Source: Bacillus sp. BHET2
GTDB lineage: Bacteria > Bacillota > Bacilli > Bacillales > Bacillaceae_B
NCBI RefSeq assembly: GCF_005938125.1
Contig: NZ_VCQN01000001.1
Location: 124,001 to 188,000 of the forward strand
DNA: 64,000 nucleotides
Direction: 5' to 3'
The position numbers were made by a program, and so were the translations under genes. Below the pieces are notes generated by a model. That model was given only the letters and a program-made list of their open reading frames with translations, did no database searches and had not been told where the DNA came from. The first letter of the stretch is position 1; every line of letters begins with the position of its first letter. Of this stretch, positions 25,999 to 36,214 are shown in pieces.

Positions 25999-26730
25999 GT
26001 GGAACGATTACAGAAGGTTATTGCTCACAGTGGAGTGGCATCCCGTCGTAAAGCAGAGCAATTAATTATAGAAGGCAAAGTTAAGGTCAATGGAATAGTA
26101 GTGAAGGAACTGGGGACTAAGGTGTCTAACTCTGATAGAGTTGAAGTGACAGGTGTTCAAATCGAGAGAGAAAATAAAGTATATTACATGCTTTATAAAC
26201 CAAGAGGGGTTATCTCTGCTGTGACTGACAATAAAGATCGTCAAGTCGTAACGGATTTCTTCCCTGAAATAGAGGAAAGAATCTATCCGGTAGGAAGGCT
26301 CGATTATGAGACGTCTGGGATCCTGCTGCTAACCAATGATGGAGATTTTGCTAACGCTCTTATGCACCCGAGTAATGAAATTGAAAAAACATACGTAGCT
26401 AGATTAAAAGGGATTCCACCTAAATTCAAGATCCGTGAACTTGAAAAAGGGGTTAAATTAGAGGACGGTATGACTGCACCTGCTAAAGTGAAAGTGATGA
26501 GTATTGATAAGAAGCAAGGGAAATCAATCGTCGAGATCATCATTCATGAAGGTAGAAACCGTCAAGTTCGTAGAATGTTCGAGGCTCTTGGTTATCCGGT
26601 TCAAAAGCTGAAGCGTGAAAGATATGCATTCCTTTCCCTTCATGGCTTGAATGCAGGAGAAGGAAGAGAACTGACTCCGCATGAAGTGAAGCAATTAAGA
26701 ACTTTGGCCGAAACGGGCAGTTTACATTAA
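25999..26730 (+). CDS. rluB: 23S rRNA pseudouridine(2605) synthase RluB
   Basis: This 243-residue enzyme isomerises uridine 2605 in helix 93 of 23S rRNA. The N-terminal S4 RNA-binding domain spans residues 1-60 (LQKVIAHSGVASRRKAEQLI). The catalytic domain carries Asp in GRLDYETSGILLLTNDG (about residue 103) and KTYVARLKG, and the C-terminal EGRNRQVRRMFEALGYPVQKLKR. GTG start with GAGGTGA upstream. It equals B. subtilis ypuL, between spmB and resA. Confidence 0.94.
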   Translation: MERLQKVIAHSGVASRRKAEQLIIEGKVKVNGIVVKELGTKVSNSDRVEVTGVQIERENKVYYMLYKPRGVISAVTDNKDRQVVTDFFPEIEERIYPVGRLDYETSGILLLTNDGDFANALMHPSNEIEKTYVARLKGIPPKFKIRELEKGVKLEDGMTAPAKVKVMSIDKKQGKSIVEIIIHEGRNRQVRRMFEALGYPVQKLKRERYAFLSLHGLNAGEGRELTPHEVKQLRTLAETGSLH

Positions 26731-26773
26731 AGAATGACATAGAAAGTGTCACATATCATTCATATAATTCACC

Positions 26774-26801
26774 CTGACTTTCAGGTGATAAATGATATAA
26801 T
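26774..26801 (+). promoter_or_regulatory. Candidate sigma-A promoter of the res operon
   Basis: CTGACT, 16 bp, TATAAT. The -10 is perfect, the -35 only fair. Confidence 0.5.
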
Positions 26802-26878
26802 AAGAAAGGAATTTCACCCTGTAATCATTGTGATATTTCTCTGCTTAGTATGAAGATATGACACATCACATTATAGCA

Positions 26879-26918
26879 GGGACTGATCTCATAAGAGAAA
26901 TCTTATGACTTCAGGCCC
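26879..26918 (+). other. Hairpin in the resA leader
   Basis: GGGACTGA...CATAAGA and TCTTATG...TCAGGCCC form a long stem (one mismatch, a three-base internal loop) with a GAAA tetraloop; TTTGC follows. It may attenuate transcription between the promoter and resA or terminate readthrough from rluB. Confidence 0.55.
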
Positions 26919-26955
26919 TTTGCTACTGTAAAGAGAGATAAATTTCTCCACACTT

Positions 26956-26969
26956 TGAGAACGTTTTCA
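26956..26969 (+). promoter_or_regulatory. Candidate cre (CcpA) site before resA
   Basis: TGAGAACGTTTTCA matches the consensus TGWAANCGNTNWCA at all but one specified position and is nearly palindromic. It ends 19 bp before the resA start, a roadblock position. Carbon-catabolite control of res genes has been reported in B. subtilis. Confidence 0.6.
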
Positions 26970-26988
26970 CTATGGGAGGCACTCGTAA

Positions 26989-27519
26989 ATGAATAAAAAA
27001 AAGCGCAGATTACTTATCCGGACAATTATTCTGATTGTGCTGACTTCTGCGGTTGCATATACGTTATATGCAAACTTCACGAAGGATGAAAGAGGGATGT
27101 TAAAGGTAGGCGACAAGGCACCTGATTTTGTGCTTATGGATATGGACGGGGCTACCCACCGTTTATCAGACTATAAGGGAAAAGGGGTCTTCTTGAATTT
27201 CTGGGGCACATGGTGCAAACCGTGTGAAAGGGAAATGCCTTATATGAATAATCAGTACAAGAAATATCAAGATCAAGGTGTACAAATTTTGGCTGTGAAT
27301 GTTGGTGAATCAAATTTCCTTATTAACCGATTTATATCTAAACATGGGTTAGAATTCCCCATTTTAGTAGACAAAGAAGAGGAAGTTCAAAACGCATATG
27401 GAATCGATCCGTTACCAACTACTTTTCTCATCAACCCAGAAGGGAAGATTGAAAAGATCATAACAGGAACGATGACAGAAGATGACATCATTGAAGATTT
27501 AAAGAGCATCAAGCCTTAA
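26989..27519 (+). CDS. resA: Thiol-disulfide oxidoreductase ResA
   Basis: This 176-residue membrane-anchored thioredoxin-like protein reduces apocytochrome c cysteines so that heme can be attached. The N-terminal signal anchor covers residues about 8-27 (LIRTIILIVLTSAVAYTLYA). The active site is WGTWCKPCEREMP (Cys-Lys-Pro-Cys near residue 76) and the cis-proline loop DPLPTTFLI. First gene of resABC, as in B. subtilis. ATG with GGGAGGC upstream. Confidence 0.95.
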   Translation: MNKKKRRLLIRTIILIVLTSAVAYTLYANFTKDERGMLKVGDKAPDFVLMDMDGATHRLSDYKGKGVFLNFWGTWCKPCEREMPYMNNQYKKYQDQGVQILAVNVGESNFLINRFISKHGLEFPILVDKEEEVQNAYGIDPLPTTFLINPEGKIEKIITGTMTEDDIIEDLKSIKP

Positions 27520-27553
27520 CTCGGCAGTTTAACTTGATATAAGGAGTTTTAAC

Positions 27554-29224
27554 ATGAAAGAGATCAAATGTGTATGCGGTCATGTAAATCCAAAGGGTAC
27601 CGTCCTCTGTGAATCCTGTGGGCGAGCGTTAACGGACGAAGCGATGAACGAGAAGCTTCACGATATGCGCTATGAAGGTAGTGCGAGGCGCTCCCAGACA
27701 TATAACAAATCCATTATTGATAAGATTTGGAATTTCTTTTCTTCTGTGAAGGTTGGTGTATGGTTAATTCTCCTTACCCTAATCGCTTCTGCAGTCGGAA
27801 CGATATTACCACAAGAACAATACATACCTAACGGGCAGCCGGCTGACGAGTATTACGAAGATGTATATGGTTTCTTCGGGGAATTGTACTACACCCTAGG
27901 ATTTCATGATTTATATAGCTCCTGGTGGTACCTTCTCTTAATCGCATCGATCGGTATATCCCTCGTCATTGCAAGCCTTGACCGGGTCATTCCCTTATAC
28001 CGGGCACTCAAGAATCAGCGTGTTTCCAGACATATTGGTTTTTTGCAGCGTCAACGAATCTATGGGAAAACAGATTCCATCGAAAGCAAAGATTCCTTAC
28101 CTAAAATAAAAGAAAAATTAATACAAAAAAAATATAAGGTAAGAGAAGAAGATGGGAACATTCTTGCAGAGAAAAATCGTTTCTCAAGATGGGGTCCTTA
28201 TGTGAATCATATCGGTCTTATCATCTTCCTTTTCGGAGGAATGCTTCGATTTGTACCTGGGATGTATATTGATGAAACTGTTTGGATCCGTGAGGGCGAA
28301 ACGAGAGCCGTGCCTGGAACGGACCAGGAATATTACTTGGAAAACAAAGGCTTTACCCTAGAAACTTATGATAAGGATAAAGATAAGGAAGTGTTTGGTG
28401 AAGCGATCGATAAAAATGGTACCATTGCAAAGAATTTCCAATCAGATGTGATATTATATAAAGAGTCGGGTGATCGTATACCTGGGCAAAAGGCTGTACG
28501 TACGAAAGAGCAGGAGGATTCGATTAAAGTGAACCATCCTCTTAAATTCGGAAGTTTCGCCGTGTATCAAACCAGTTATAAATTAGATGAATTCAAGTCA
28601 ATGTCCTTTACCTTTGATAATAAAGGATCGGGGAAAACGTTTGGTGAATTCACAGTCGATTTGTTTGATCCTCAAGACGTGTACAAATTTAAGGATGGAT
28701 ATAAAGCAGAATTGATGGGATATTATCCTGATTTCTCAGGTTTTAATGAGCAGGGAGAACCCCAAACGAAATCTCCGTTACCAAATAACCCTGCGTTCCT
28801 TTTTAAACTGTTCTCTCCTGAAACTCCTAAAGGGGAAATTAGTTTTGTAGGAATCAAAAAAAATCTAGAGCCACTTGGGGAGAACGAATATAAGTTATCA
28901 TTTGCCGGAGTGGAAACGAGAGATGTGTCGGCGTTAACCGTACATAAAGATCTCACTTTATGGATTTTGGCTCTTGGTGGAGCCATTTTCATGATTGGAG
29001 TCATCCAAGGGGCCTATTGGCATCACAGGAGAATCTGGATCAGGCGGGATGACGACGAAGTCATCGTAGCAGGTCATACGAATAAAAACTGGCATGGCTT
29101 AAAGAATGAAATTGACTCTGTACTGGATGGTACTGGAATAAACGAGCCTGAAGATCAACAACAAAAGGATGAAGTAAGGAGGAATAAGGATGTCAACGAC
29201 AACAATGGCAGAGTGGAGCAGTAA
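27554..29224 (+). CDS. resB: Cytochrome c biogenesis protein ResB (Ccs1)
   Basis: This 556-residue membrane subunit of the system II cytochrome c synthase delivers and ligates heme together with ResC. The N-terminus has a four-cysteine zinc-ribbon-like segment ([21 protein letters not shown]). Membrane spans lie near residues 70-90 ([21 protein letters not shown]), 125-148, 215-235 and 470-490, with a large external domain (about 240-465). ATG with AAGGAG upstream; it overlaps resC by 35 bp. Confidence 0.94.
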   Translation: MKEIKCVCGHVNPKGTVLCESCGRALTDEAMNEKLHDMRYEGSARRSQTYNKSIIDKIWNFFSSVKVGVWLILLTLIASAVGTILPQEQYIPNGQPADEYYEDVYGFFGELYYTLGFHDLYSSWWYLLLIASIGISLVIASLDRVIPLYRALKNQRVSRHIGFLQRQRIYGKTDSIESKDSLPKIKEKLIQKKYKVREEDGNILAEKNRFSRWGPYVNHIGLIIFLFGGMLRFVPGMYIDETVWIREGETRAVPGTDQEYYLENKGFTLETYDKDKDKEVFGEAIDKNGTIAKNFQSDVILYKESGDRIPGQKAVRTKEQEDSIKVNHPLKFGSFAVYQTSYKLDEFKSMSFTFDNKGSGKTFGEFTVDLFDPQDVYKFKDGYKAELMGYYPDFSGFNEQGEPQTKSPLPNNPAFLFKLFSPETPKGEISFVGIKKNLEPLGENEYKLSFAGVETRDVSALTVHKDLTLWILALGGAIFMIGVIQGAYWHHRRIWIRRDDDEVIVAGHTNKNWHGLKNEIDSVLDGTGINEPEDQQQKDEVRRNKDVNDNNGRVEQ

Positions 29225-30380
29225 TTTACTTTATATCTCCTTTATCATGTATTTGATTGCTACGTTATTTTTTGGCGGAAGTATCCGTCAAAAGAATACA
29301 ACGGAAACAAATCAGAAGAAATGGGGATTTATCGGTATTTCCTTAACCCTAATCGGATTTGCTTCTCAACTGGGTTATTTCTTTCTAAGATGGGGAGCTT
29401 CTGGACATGCTCCAGTAAGCAATTTATTTGAATTTACGACATTCTTCGGAATGATGCTTGTCGGAGCATTCATTATTCTTTATTTTATGTATAAGACCAC
29501 GATACTTGGTGTGGTTGCACTTCCATTCGCCTTATTGGTGATTGCTTACGCGAGCATGTTTCCTAAAGATATCAGTCCCCTGATACCTGCTCTGCAAAGT
29601 GATTGGTTGAAAATACATGTGACGACGGTTTCAGCAGGGGAAGCCATATTATCCATCAGTTTCGTAGCTGGTCTCATTTATTTATTGAAATCAGTCCAAC
29701 ATACAAAAGGAAGCAAACAGTCATTCTGGCTGGAGATGGTAATGTATTCTATGGTTGTCGTTTTAGGGTTTGTAGCAGCCTCAACGGTTTTTACCCTAGG
29801 GAATTACGAAGCAAACTTTCAATATGTAAATCAACAGGGTGCAGATGCGATTTCCGAATACACGCTACCAGCTCTTGTTGGACCGAATGAGGGCGAATTA
29901 TTAACCGATGATGTAATGAAACCACTTGTCGAAATGCCTGCTCTTATAAATGCGAAGAAGTTAAATACGGTCATTTGGTCTATAATGATCGGTACAGGTC
30001 TATATCTTATTCTACGTTTGATCTTCAGAAAGCGGATAGCCGCGAAAATGCAACCATTAGTGAAGAATGTTAATTTGAATCTAATGGATGAAATTGGGTA
30101 CCGTTCTGTTTTAATTGGTTTTCCGGTCTTTACTCTTGGAGGACTCATCTTTGCCATGATCTGGGCGCAAATTGCGTGGACTCGTTTCTGGGGATGGGAT
30201 CCAAAAGAGGTATGGGCATTGATTACATTCTTATTCTATGCAGCCTTTCTTCACCTTCGTATGTCAAAAGGCTGGCAAGGTGAGAAATCTGCATGGTTAG
30301 CCGTCGTAGGTGTGGCAATCATTTTATTCAACCTTGTGGCAGTTAACCTTATTATTGCAGGGTTACACTCATATGCTTAA
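29190..30380 (+). CDS. resC: Cytochrome c synthase subunit ResC (CcsA family)
   Basis: This 396-residue heme-handling protein has about eight membrane helices. The tryptophan-rich heme-binding loop [16 protein letters not shown] is at residues about 330-345. External histidine ligands would be those near [10 protein letters not shown] and AGLHSYA. ATG 29190 has AAGGAGG eight bases upstream inside the resB end. A terminator separates it from resD. Confidence 0.94.
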   Translation: MSTTTMAEWSSNLLYISFIMYLIATLFFGGSIRQKNTTETNQKKWGFIGISLTLIGFASQLGYFFLRWGASGHAPVSNLFEFTTFFGMMLVGAFIILYFMYKTTILGVVALPFALLVIAYASMFPKDISPLIPALQSDWLKIHVTTVSAGEAILSISFVAGLIYLLKSVQHTKGSKQSFWLEMVMYSMVVVLGFVAASTVFTLGNYEANFQYVNQQGADAISEYTLPALVGPNEGELLTDDVMKPLVEMPALINAKKLNTVIWSIMIGTGLYLILRLIFRKRIAAKMQPLVKNVNLNLMDEIGYRSVLIGFPVFTLGGLIFAMIWAQIAWTRFWGWDPKEVWALITFLFYAAFLHLRMSKGWQGEKSAWLAVVGVAIILFNLVAVNLIIAGLHSYA

Positions 30381-30400
30381 TCAATCATAATGAATGGAAG

Positions 30401-30452
30401 GGAGCTGACAAAAAATGAGAATTCAATTCTCTTTGAGTCAGCTTCTTTTTTC
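30401..30452 (+). terminator. Terminator between resC and resD
   Basis: GAGCTGAC pairs with GTCAGCTTC, enclosing an inner GAGAATT/AATTCTC stem, then a T run. Confidence 0.8.
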
Positions 30453-30500
30453 ATATAAAATATAGGATAATAATCAAATAGACAAAAGGGGGATCATCCC

Positions 30501-31217
30501 ATGGACGAAAACATTCGTATTTTAGTTGTAGATGATGAAGATAGAATCCGTAGATTATTAAAAATGTATTTGGAAAGAGAAAACTATGCAATTGATGAAG
30601 CGGAAAATGGAGAGCAAGCGTTAGAAATGGCCCTTGAACATAATTATGACTGTATCCTATTGGATATAATGATGCCTGGTATGGATGGGATCGAAGTGTG
30701 TAAACATCTTCGTGAAAGCAAGGCAACCCCTGTCATCATGCTAACGGCAAAAGGGGAAGAAGTGAACAGAGTACAGGGGTTTGAGGTTGGTACCGATGAC
30801 TACATAGTAAAACCCTTTTCTCCACGGGAAGTTGTCCTGAGGGTGAAAGCGTTATTAAGACGCTCAACAAAATCCGGTTTTATTCAAACGGATGCGAAGG
30901 CAAAAGACCTCATCGTATATCCACACCTTACGATTGATAATGATGCTCACCGTGTCTCGGCGGATGGAATCGATGTCAATTTAACACCTAAAGAATATGA
31001 ACTACTCTATTTCCTGGCCAAGGCGCCGGACAAAGTATTTGACCGGGAACACCTCCTGAAAGAAGTGTGGCATTATGAATTCTTTGGTGATTTACGTACG
31101 GTTGATACACATGTTAAACGCCTGAGAGAGAAGCTGAATAAAGTTTCAGAAATGGCGGCGAAAATGATCGTCACCGTATGGGGAGTTGGCTATAAATTCG
31201 AGGTAACAAATGAATGA
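30501..31217 (+). CDS. resD: Response regulator ResD
   Basis: This 238-residue OmpR-family regulator controls aerobic and anaerobic respiration genes. The receiver domain spans residues 1-120 with acidic pocket DDED and phospho-acceptor Asp55 ([10 protein letters not shown]), Thr in MLTAKG and Lys in YIVKPFSP. The DNA-binding winged helix runs from about 135 to 235 ([41 protein letters not shown]). It has its own leader after the resC terminator and overlaps resE by four bases (ATGA). Confidence 0.96.
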   Translation: MDENIRILVVDDEDRIRRLLKMYLERENYAIDEAENGEQALEMALEHNYDCILLDIMMPGMDGIEVCKHLRESKATPVIMLTAKGEEVNRVQGFEVGTDDYIVKPFSPREVVLRVKALLRRSTKSGFIQTDAKAKDLIVYPHLTIDNDAHRVSADGIDVNLTPKEYELLYFLAKAPDKVFDREHLLKEVWHYEFFGDLRTVDTHVKRLREKLNKVSEMAAKMIVTVWGVGYKFEVTNE

Positions 31218-32980
31218 GACTTTGGCGTAGCGTAGTTGGGAAGCTATGGCTGACGATCCTGCTATTAGTTTCATTTGTGTTATTTATATTGACGATTCTC
31301 TTACTGGAATTCTTTCAGAACTACCATGTTGATGTAGTTGAGAAGGAACTGACTCATACCGCCGAAAAAGTAGCAAGGGTCATTGAAAATCATAATGATC
31401 TGACCCTTGGGATGGAGCTTGGAAAAGAAATCATTGATGAACCTGTGAATATCATCATTTCATTAGATCAAAATGAATCACTTTATTCTCATGATTCTAC
31501 CGTCTTCCAAAAGGAAATTCACGACTACATCTCAAAAGACAAACAATTGCAATCTGTCAAAATGAAGAAAAAAACTGTTAAGAAAGAAATTGAATTATCC
31601 TCGGAAATGACATCGAATCGGTACGAGAATGTCATTATTGTCGGAACTCCCCTTCACATTAACGGGGAAGACGGGGCTGTTTATCTCTACCAGTCCCTTG
31701 GTGTCATAAAGGATACGACTCGCCAGACCACGAAGTTAATCTTGCTGGCTGCTGGGATTGCCATCATATTAACCACCATTTTTGCATTCTTTCTTTCCAC
31801 TCGAATCACGGCTCCGCTTCGAAAAATGAGAGAGGCAGCCTTTGAAGTAGCGAAAGGTAAGTTTGACACAAAAGTGCCTATCTTGACGAAAGATGAAATA
31901 GGTGAGCTTGCAACGGGGTTTAATCAGATGGGCAGGCAGTTAAAATTTCATATCAATGCATTAAGTCAGGAGAAAGAACAACTTTCCTCCATTTTAAGCA
32001 GTATGGCCGACGGAGTCATCACCTTTAATAGAGATGGCACCATCCTGATTACCAATCCTCCAGCGGATCGTTTTTTACAGCACTGGTATTATGAACAGAG
32101 TGAAGACAGTGAAGATGCGATTCCTACGACGGTGAAAGAATTATTGCAGAGTGTGGTCGTAACCGAAATGGAACAAACTGATGAACTGAGTCTGCAAGGA
32201 CGGTCGTATGTGGTGATTGTTAGTCCCCTCTACAATAACAATACGATTAGGGGAGCGGTTGCCGTCGTTCGTGATATGACGGAAGAGAGGAGATTGGATA
32301 AGCTCCGAAAGGATTTTATTGCAAATGTCTCCCACGAATTACGTACTCCGATCTCAATGCTTCAAGGATATAGCGAAGCGATTGTTGATGATATCGCAGG
32401 ATCCGAAGAGGAACAGAAGGAGATTGCCCGCATCATCTATGATGAATCACTGCGGATGGGGCGATTGGTGAATGACCTACTCGATTTGGCCCGTATGGAA
32501 GCAGGACATATCACGCTCAATAAAGACGTGATTGGAGTGATGGGATTCACAGAAAGAGTCACGAACAAATTCATTGGTCTTGCCAAAGAGAAAAAGGTCT
32601 CCATTTACTTTGAAAGCGACGTGAAAATCAACAGTGAAATCTTAATGGATCCTGATCGTATCGAACAAGTATTAACAAACCTCATTGATAACGCTTTGAG
32701 ACATACACCAACAGGTGGGAAAGTAACCGTCGTGTTGACTGAAGGCAAGGGTGGTTATCTGTTTCATGTGAAAGACACGGGTTCCGGTATACCGGAAGAA
32801 GATCTCCCGTTTGTATTCGAACGTTTTTATAAAGCGGATAAAGCCAGAACAAGAGGGAAGTCAGGTACAGGTCTTGGGTTGGCAATTGCTAAGAACATCA
32901 TTGAGTCCCATAAAGGTCATCTTCAAGTGCAAAGTAAAGTGAATCAAGGGACAACCTTCACTTTCTTTCTCCCTAATTAG
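31214..32980 (+). CDS. resE: Sensor histidine kinase ResE
   Basis: This 588-residue membrane kinase phosphorylates ResD. First span at residues about 11-33, an extracytoplasmic sensor part, second span about 175-195 ([19 protein letters not shown]), HAMP linker to about 248, a PAS domain (about 255-360, [19 protein letters not shown]), then HisKA with His374 in [13 protein letters not shown], and the ATPase boxes [21 protein letters not shown] and [12 protein letters not shown]. Same order as in B. subtilis. Confidence 0.96.
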   Translation: MRLWRSVVGKLWLTILLLVSFVLFILTILLLEFFQNYHVDVVEKELTHTAEKVARVIENHNDLTLGMELGKEIIDEPVNIIISLDQNESLYSHDSTVFQKEIHDYISKDKQLQSVKMKKKTVKKEIELSSEMTSNRYENVIIVGTPLHINGEDGAVYLYQSLGVIKDTTRQTTKLILLAAGIAIILTTIFAFFLSTRITAPLRKMREAAFEVAKGKFDTKVPILTKDEIGELATGFNQMGRQLKFHINALSQEKEQLSSILSSMADGVITFNRDGTILITNPPADRFLQHWYYEQSEDSEDAIPTTVKELLQSVVVTEMEQTDELSLQGRSYVVIVSPLYNNNTIRGAVAVVRDMTEERRLDKLRKDFIANVSHELRTPISMLQGYSEAIVDDIAGSEEEQKEIARIIYDESLRMGRLVNDLLDLARMEAGHITLNKDVIGVMGFTERVTNKFIGLAKEKKVSIYFESDVKINSEILMDPDRIEQVLTNLIDNALRHTPTGGKVTVVLTEGKGGYLFHVKDTGSGIPEEDLPFVFERFYKADKARTRGKSGTGLGLAIAKNIIESHKGHLQVQSKVNQGTTFTFFLPN

Positions 32981-33064
32981 CTAAGAATCGATGATATCCA
33001 TAGAAACTTGGCGATTTTTCTTGTTACATGGGAAACATTCTTTATATAGTAAAAACGTTGTTGA

Positions 33065-33101
33065 AAAAAGCCAACAAAGGGACTTCCCTTGTTGGCTTTT
33101 T
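33065..33101 (+). terminator. Terminator after resDE
   Basis: AAAAAGCCAACAAGGG-type arm (AAAAAGCCAACAAAGGGA / TCCCTTGTTGGCTTTTT) with a tight loop and T run. Confidence 0.93.
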
Positions 33102-33103
33102 AA

Positions 33104-33134
33104 TTGGCTCTTTACGCAAAGAGTGTTGTTATCC
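33104..33134 (+). repeat. Dispersed intergenic repeat, copy C (truncated)
   Basis: TTGGCTCTTTACGCAAAGAG then TGTTGTTATCC matches the first 30 bp of the copy at 12017 at about 25 positions; the remainder is missing. Confidence 0.5.
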
Positions 33135-33203
33135 ACCGTTTATAGACTGGATAAATTAATATAAGTCTTTCTTTTTCTTCCTGAAAATACTATATTGATA
33201 GTG

Positions 33204-33229
33204 TGTAACTTTTTTACATATATTACGAC
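33204..33229 (+). promoter_or_regulatory. Sigma-X autoregulatory promoter
   Basis: TGTAAC, 16 bp, CGAC. These are the ECF sigma-X recognition elements; sigX is known to activate its own operon in B. subtilis. Confidence 0.8.
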
Positions 33230-33255
33230 TAATAAATTGACGGGGAGGGAATCAA

Positions 33256-33810
33256 ATGAACTCCGTTTTTGAAAAATTATATTCCACCTATCATCAGGAC
33301 GTATTTCAATTCCTCATATATATGGTACGGAATAAACAATTGGCTGAAGATTTGGTTCAAGATGTATATATACGAGTACTTAAATCTCATGAGCACTTTG
33401 AGGGGAAAAGCTCAGAAAAGACTTGGCTTTTTTCTATTGCAAAGAATGTAGCCATCGATCATTTCAGAAAACAGAAAAATTGGAAGAATCGTATTATGGA
33501 TAAATTCGATTGGAATCGGAATGAAGTAATGGATGTTGAGGCACTGCCGGAAGAAATCGCTGTTGCAAATGAAGAAATTCAAGTATTGTATGACTGCCTA
33601 AAATATTGTTCTACTGACTATAGAATGGTGATTATCATGCGTTACTTACAAGAACTTTCAATTATTGAAACCTCTGAGGTGCTCGGCTGGTCTGAAAGTA
33701 AAGTGAAAACAACCCAGCACAGGGCAATAAAATGGTTAAGAATTGAAATGAATGGACGGCTCCCAAAGGAGGAGAGAGAAATTGAACAAGTCAGAATGGA
33801 AAAATCGTGA
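33256..33810 (+). CDS. sigX: ECF RNA polymerase sigma factor SigX
   Basis: This 184-residue extracytoplasmic-function sigma factor governs genes altering cell-surface charge (dlt, pssA in B. subtilis). Region 2: YHQDVFQFLIYMVRNKQLAEDLVQDVYIRVLK (residues about 12-44) with SSEKTWLFSIAKNVAIDHFRKQ as the -10 melting part. Region 4: IIMRYLQELSIIETSEVLGWSESKVKTTQHRAIKWL. It matches SigX more than SigW or SigM in the linker. ATG with GGGGAGGG upstream. Its end overlaps rsiX by 29 bp. Confidence 0.92.
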   Translation: MNSVFEKLYSTYHQDVFQFLIYMVRNKQLAEDLVQDVYIRVLKSHEHFEGKSSEKTWLFSIAKNVAIDHFRKQKNWKNRIMDKFDWNRNEVMDVEALPEEIAVANEEIQVLYDCLKYCSTDYRMVIIMRYLQELSIIETSEVLGWSESKVKTTQHRAIKWLRIEMNGRLPKEEREIEQVRMEKS

Positions 33811-35008
33811 TATCGAAGAACTTGTAAAAAAACTTCCTCAAATTAAAGATGAACGAACTTCTCAATACATCTATGCACGAATAAAGCGAGAGAATAAGAA
33901 GAAAAACTTTGTTCTATTCAACCGGTTCTTTCCAGCTGTGGCAGCACTTGCGGCTATATTAATTATGATATTGCTTGCGCCAACGGTACTAACTGAATTA
34001 ACGGATAATAGCATGGAGAAATCCGAATTAAATACTGCTGATAGGTCAGGAAGTTCTGAGGAAAACAAAAAAGCTGTAATGAGTACTGAATCGGAGAAAT
34101 CTGATAAGCTACCTGAACCGAATAAAGATCAAAAAATGACCTTAACAGATAGTGATCAGAGTACGGCAGAGGAAAAAATTGTCTCTGGAAATAGTTCTTC
34201 CGATCGATTATCTCTTTATGCAGACGATCTTCAAGGAAATGATTATTATACGTTTGGGCTTGTGTCACAGGAAGCAGTTCCTATACCTGTATCTGTCATT
34301 GATAGTTCTAATGGTGAAGACTGGTTATCCCGACATGAACAAATTGCTGAGAATATACCTGAAGCGGACTGGGGACTTGAGGAATACCTTCCTTTAAAAG
34401 GAAAATTTACACATGATCAAAACAAAGTGATTTTCACTTTGGATGCAGATCATTCTTATAGTGGCAGTAGCGCAGTGGAATACGCTTTCTATCATTCTCT
34501 TCAATATTCATTCCAGCATAAGGGAATTGATGAGGTTGTGCTTCAAGAGCAGGATGGATCTGTTCCACAATTCAGTTCAACAGGAGAATTCTCGAAGATT
34601 GATGTGACTGGTGAAACTCGCACAGCTTATTATCTATATTCTCCGAATGGAAAGGACCGATATTTGGTCCCAGACAACATAGACCGCGGAAATGTCAAAG
34701 AGTCGATCGCAGCTATGAAGCAGGCAGACTCAAGTTTATTTCAAAGTGTCATTCCGAAAGACATCAATATAAGTGTAATGGAAACGGATGAATACGTAAC
34801 GGCCAGCTTCCTGAATGAATTGAACTTGGAAACATTGGACGATACAACCGCTCTTGAAATGATTGAGGGGATACTATTAACAAGCAGAAGTGCGGGATAT
34901 GAAAAGGTTCTATTTGAGAATATTAAACAGGAAAGTTGGAACGGATTCCACTTCAATGAGCCGATTGAGACGCCGATCAGCCCCAATAGAAAAGATTTAA
35001 TGAATTAA
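33782..35008 (+). CDS. rsiX: Anti-sigma-X factor RsiX
   Basis: This is a membrane anti-sigma factor of about 408 residues. The short cytoplasmic part (residues 1-45, MNKSEWKNRDIEELVKKLPQ) binds SigX; one membrane span lies at about 44-66 (FFPAVAALAAILIMILLAPTVL); the rest is extracellular with an S/E/K-rich linker (about 70-130) and a folded C-terminal domain. The TTG at 33782 (AAAGGAGG nine bases before) gives the MNKSEW start of homologues; a start at 33752 would precede the ribosome binding site. It is somewhat longer than B. subtilis RsiX, mostly in the linker. Confidence 0.9.
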   Translation: MNKSEWKNRDIEELVKKLPQIKDERTSQYIYARIKRENKKKNFVLFNRFFPAVAALAAILIMILLAPTVLTELTDNSMEKSELNTADRSGSSEENKKAVMSTESEKSDKLPEPNKDQKMTLTDSDQSTAEEKIVSGNSSSDRLSLYADDLQGNDYYTFGLVSQEAVPIPVSVIDSSNGEDWLSRHEQIAENIPEADWGLEEYLPLKGKFTHDQNKVIFTLDADHSYSGSSAVEYAFYHSLQYSFQHKGIDEVVLQEQDGSVPQFSSTGEFSKIDVTGETRTAYYLYSPNGKDRYLVPDNIDRGNVKESIAAMKQADSSLFQSVIPKDINISVMETDEYVTASFLNELNLETLDDTTALEMIEGILLTSRSAGYEKVLFENIKQESWNGFHFNEPIETPISPNRKDLMN

Positions 35009-35021
35009 GTTTGTACTGATG

Positions 35022-35056
35022 ACCAGAAACGGACGAAATCCGTTTCTGGCTTTTTT
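35022..35056 (+). terminator. Terminator of sigX-rsiX
   Basis: CCAGAAACGGA / TCCGTTTCTGG, six-base loop, seven T residues. Confidence 0.93.
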
Positions 35057-35234
35057 TGTTTAGTGAATGATTGGGGAGGCTTGATTGAGCTTTCATTGAA
35101 CAAGATAGAAAGCCACAACTATAAAAGAGGTATATTTATCTCATACTTAGACAAACTACTGAAAGGAAAATTATCGCAGGATGAAGATCGTTTTCAAATG
35201 AATCCATCCCGGTATCTGGTTAAGGAGGTCAATC

Positions 35235-36098
35235 ATGATTTTGGATTATGTGAAAAGATTCATCGTAGTACTGTTGGCATTATGGGTGAGCCTCATGTTC
35301 ATTACTGGACGGACCGCAATAGCAGAGAGTGATGAGGTTTCACAGGAGACCGTAACCTGGACGTTTCCAGTTGAAGGAGTCATTACAGATTCATTCGGTA
35401 CAAGGTCTGGTACCCATAAAGGTATGGATATAGGTGGGGAGATCGGTTCACCGGTGTATTCAGTTGACAATGGGATCGTTAGTAAATCGTATCTGTCTCC
35501 AAGCTATGGTCACGTTGTATTCGTTAAGCATGAGAATGGGTATGAAACCGTATATGCACATCTTGAAAGCAGGATAGTGGGTGAGAACCAAGAAATCAGA
35601 CAAGGTGAACAGCTAGGAACGTTAGGAAATACCGGGAGATCAACTGGAGCTCATCTTCATTTTGAAGTACACAGAGGGGAATGGACCATTGATAAAGAGA
35701 ATGCAATCGATCCCTACCGTGTGTTTGGACATGGAGAGGTTGGTCAGCTTGTTTTTGCCAATGAGAAGGAACTCCTTCAGACAGTGGTTGCTCAGGTAGC
35801 GGGCTCAAACGTCAATCATGTTGTCGAAAGCGGAGAAACCCTTTGGGGGATTTCTCAAAAATACAACATTTCTGTTGAGGAGATAAAAAAAGCCAATGAG
35901 CTGCGTAACACTCATTTAACGATTAGTCAGATAATTGTGATTCCTCGTACTGATAATGCAAATTATGTTGTGAAAAAGGGTGACACATTGAATTCGATCT
36001 CTGTAACGCAAGGAATTGATGTGAATGAAATCGTTGCGGTGAACGGACTGGATATAAATACTCCTATATACCCACAGCAGACCTTGAAGATTCATTGA
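35235..36098 (+). CDS. Secreted M23 metallopeptidase with two LysM domains
   Basis: This 287-residue exported peptidoglycan hydrolase has a signal peptide at residues 1-30 (VVLLALWVSLMFITGRTAIA). The M23 domain (about 45-160) has the zinc ligands in GTHKGMDIGG (His and Asp) and HLHFEVH. Two LysM domains follow (about 195-238, HVVESGETLWGISQKYNISVEEIKKAN; and about 243-287, NYVVKKGDTLNSISVTQGI), which bind glycan chains. ATG with AAGGAGG. The gene is absent from the corresponding B. subtilis locus as far as I recall. It resembles SpoIIQ only in the M23 part, so a sporulation role is not shown. Confidence 0.88.
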   Translation: MILDYVKRFIVVLLALWVSLMFITGRTAIAESDEVSQETVTWTFPVEGVITDSFGTRSGTHKGMDIGGEIGSPVYSVDNGIVSKSYLSPSYGHVVFVKHENGYETVYAHLESRIVGENQEIRQGEQLGTLGNTGRSTGAHLHFEVHRGEWTIDKENAIDPYRVFGHGEVGQLVFANEKELLQTVVAQVAGSNVNHVVESGETLWGISQKYNISVEEIKKANELRNTHLTISQIIVIPRTDNANYVVKKGDTLNSISVTQGIDVNEIVAVNGLDINTPIYPQQTLKIH

Positions 36099-36162
36099 GG
36101 ATACAGGTAATACCCGGAGAGTGGGGAGAACTTTCATATATTTCGAATTCGAACTGTTTTTC

Positions 36163-36191
36163 TTCACATAATCCCCATCATTATGTATAAT
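36163..36191 (+). promoter_or_regulatory. Sigma-A promoter of the ribU riboswitch transcript
   Basis: TTCACA, 17 bp, TATAAT, about 25 bp before the aptamer. Confidence 0.75.
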
Positions 36192-36214
36192 GAGAATGTA
36201 TAAAAAAATAAAGA

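Noticed and set aside
26879..26918. T-box leader before resA
   Set aside because: There is a strong hairpin, but the conserved T-box sequence (AGGGTGG-N-ACC) is absent and the downstream gene is not amino-acid related.
35063..35332. 89-codon frame between the rsiX terminator and the M23 gene
   Set aside because: It overlaps the signal peptide region of the M23 gene by 98 bp and shows no family features or compositional sense; the M23 start is much better supported.
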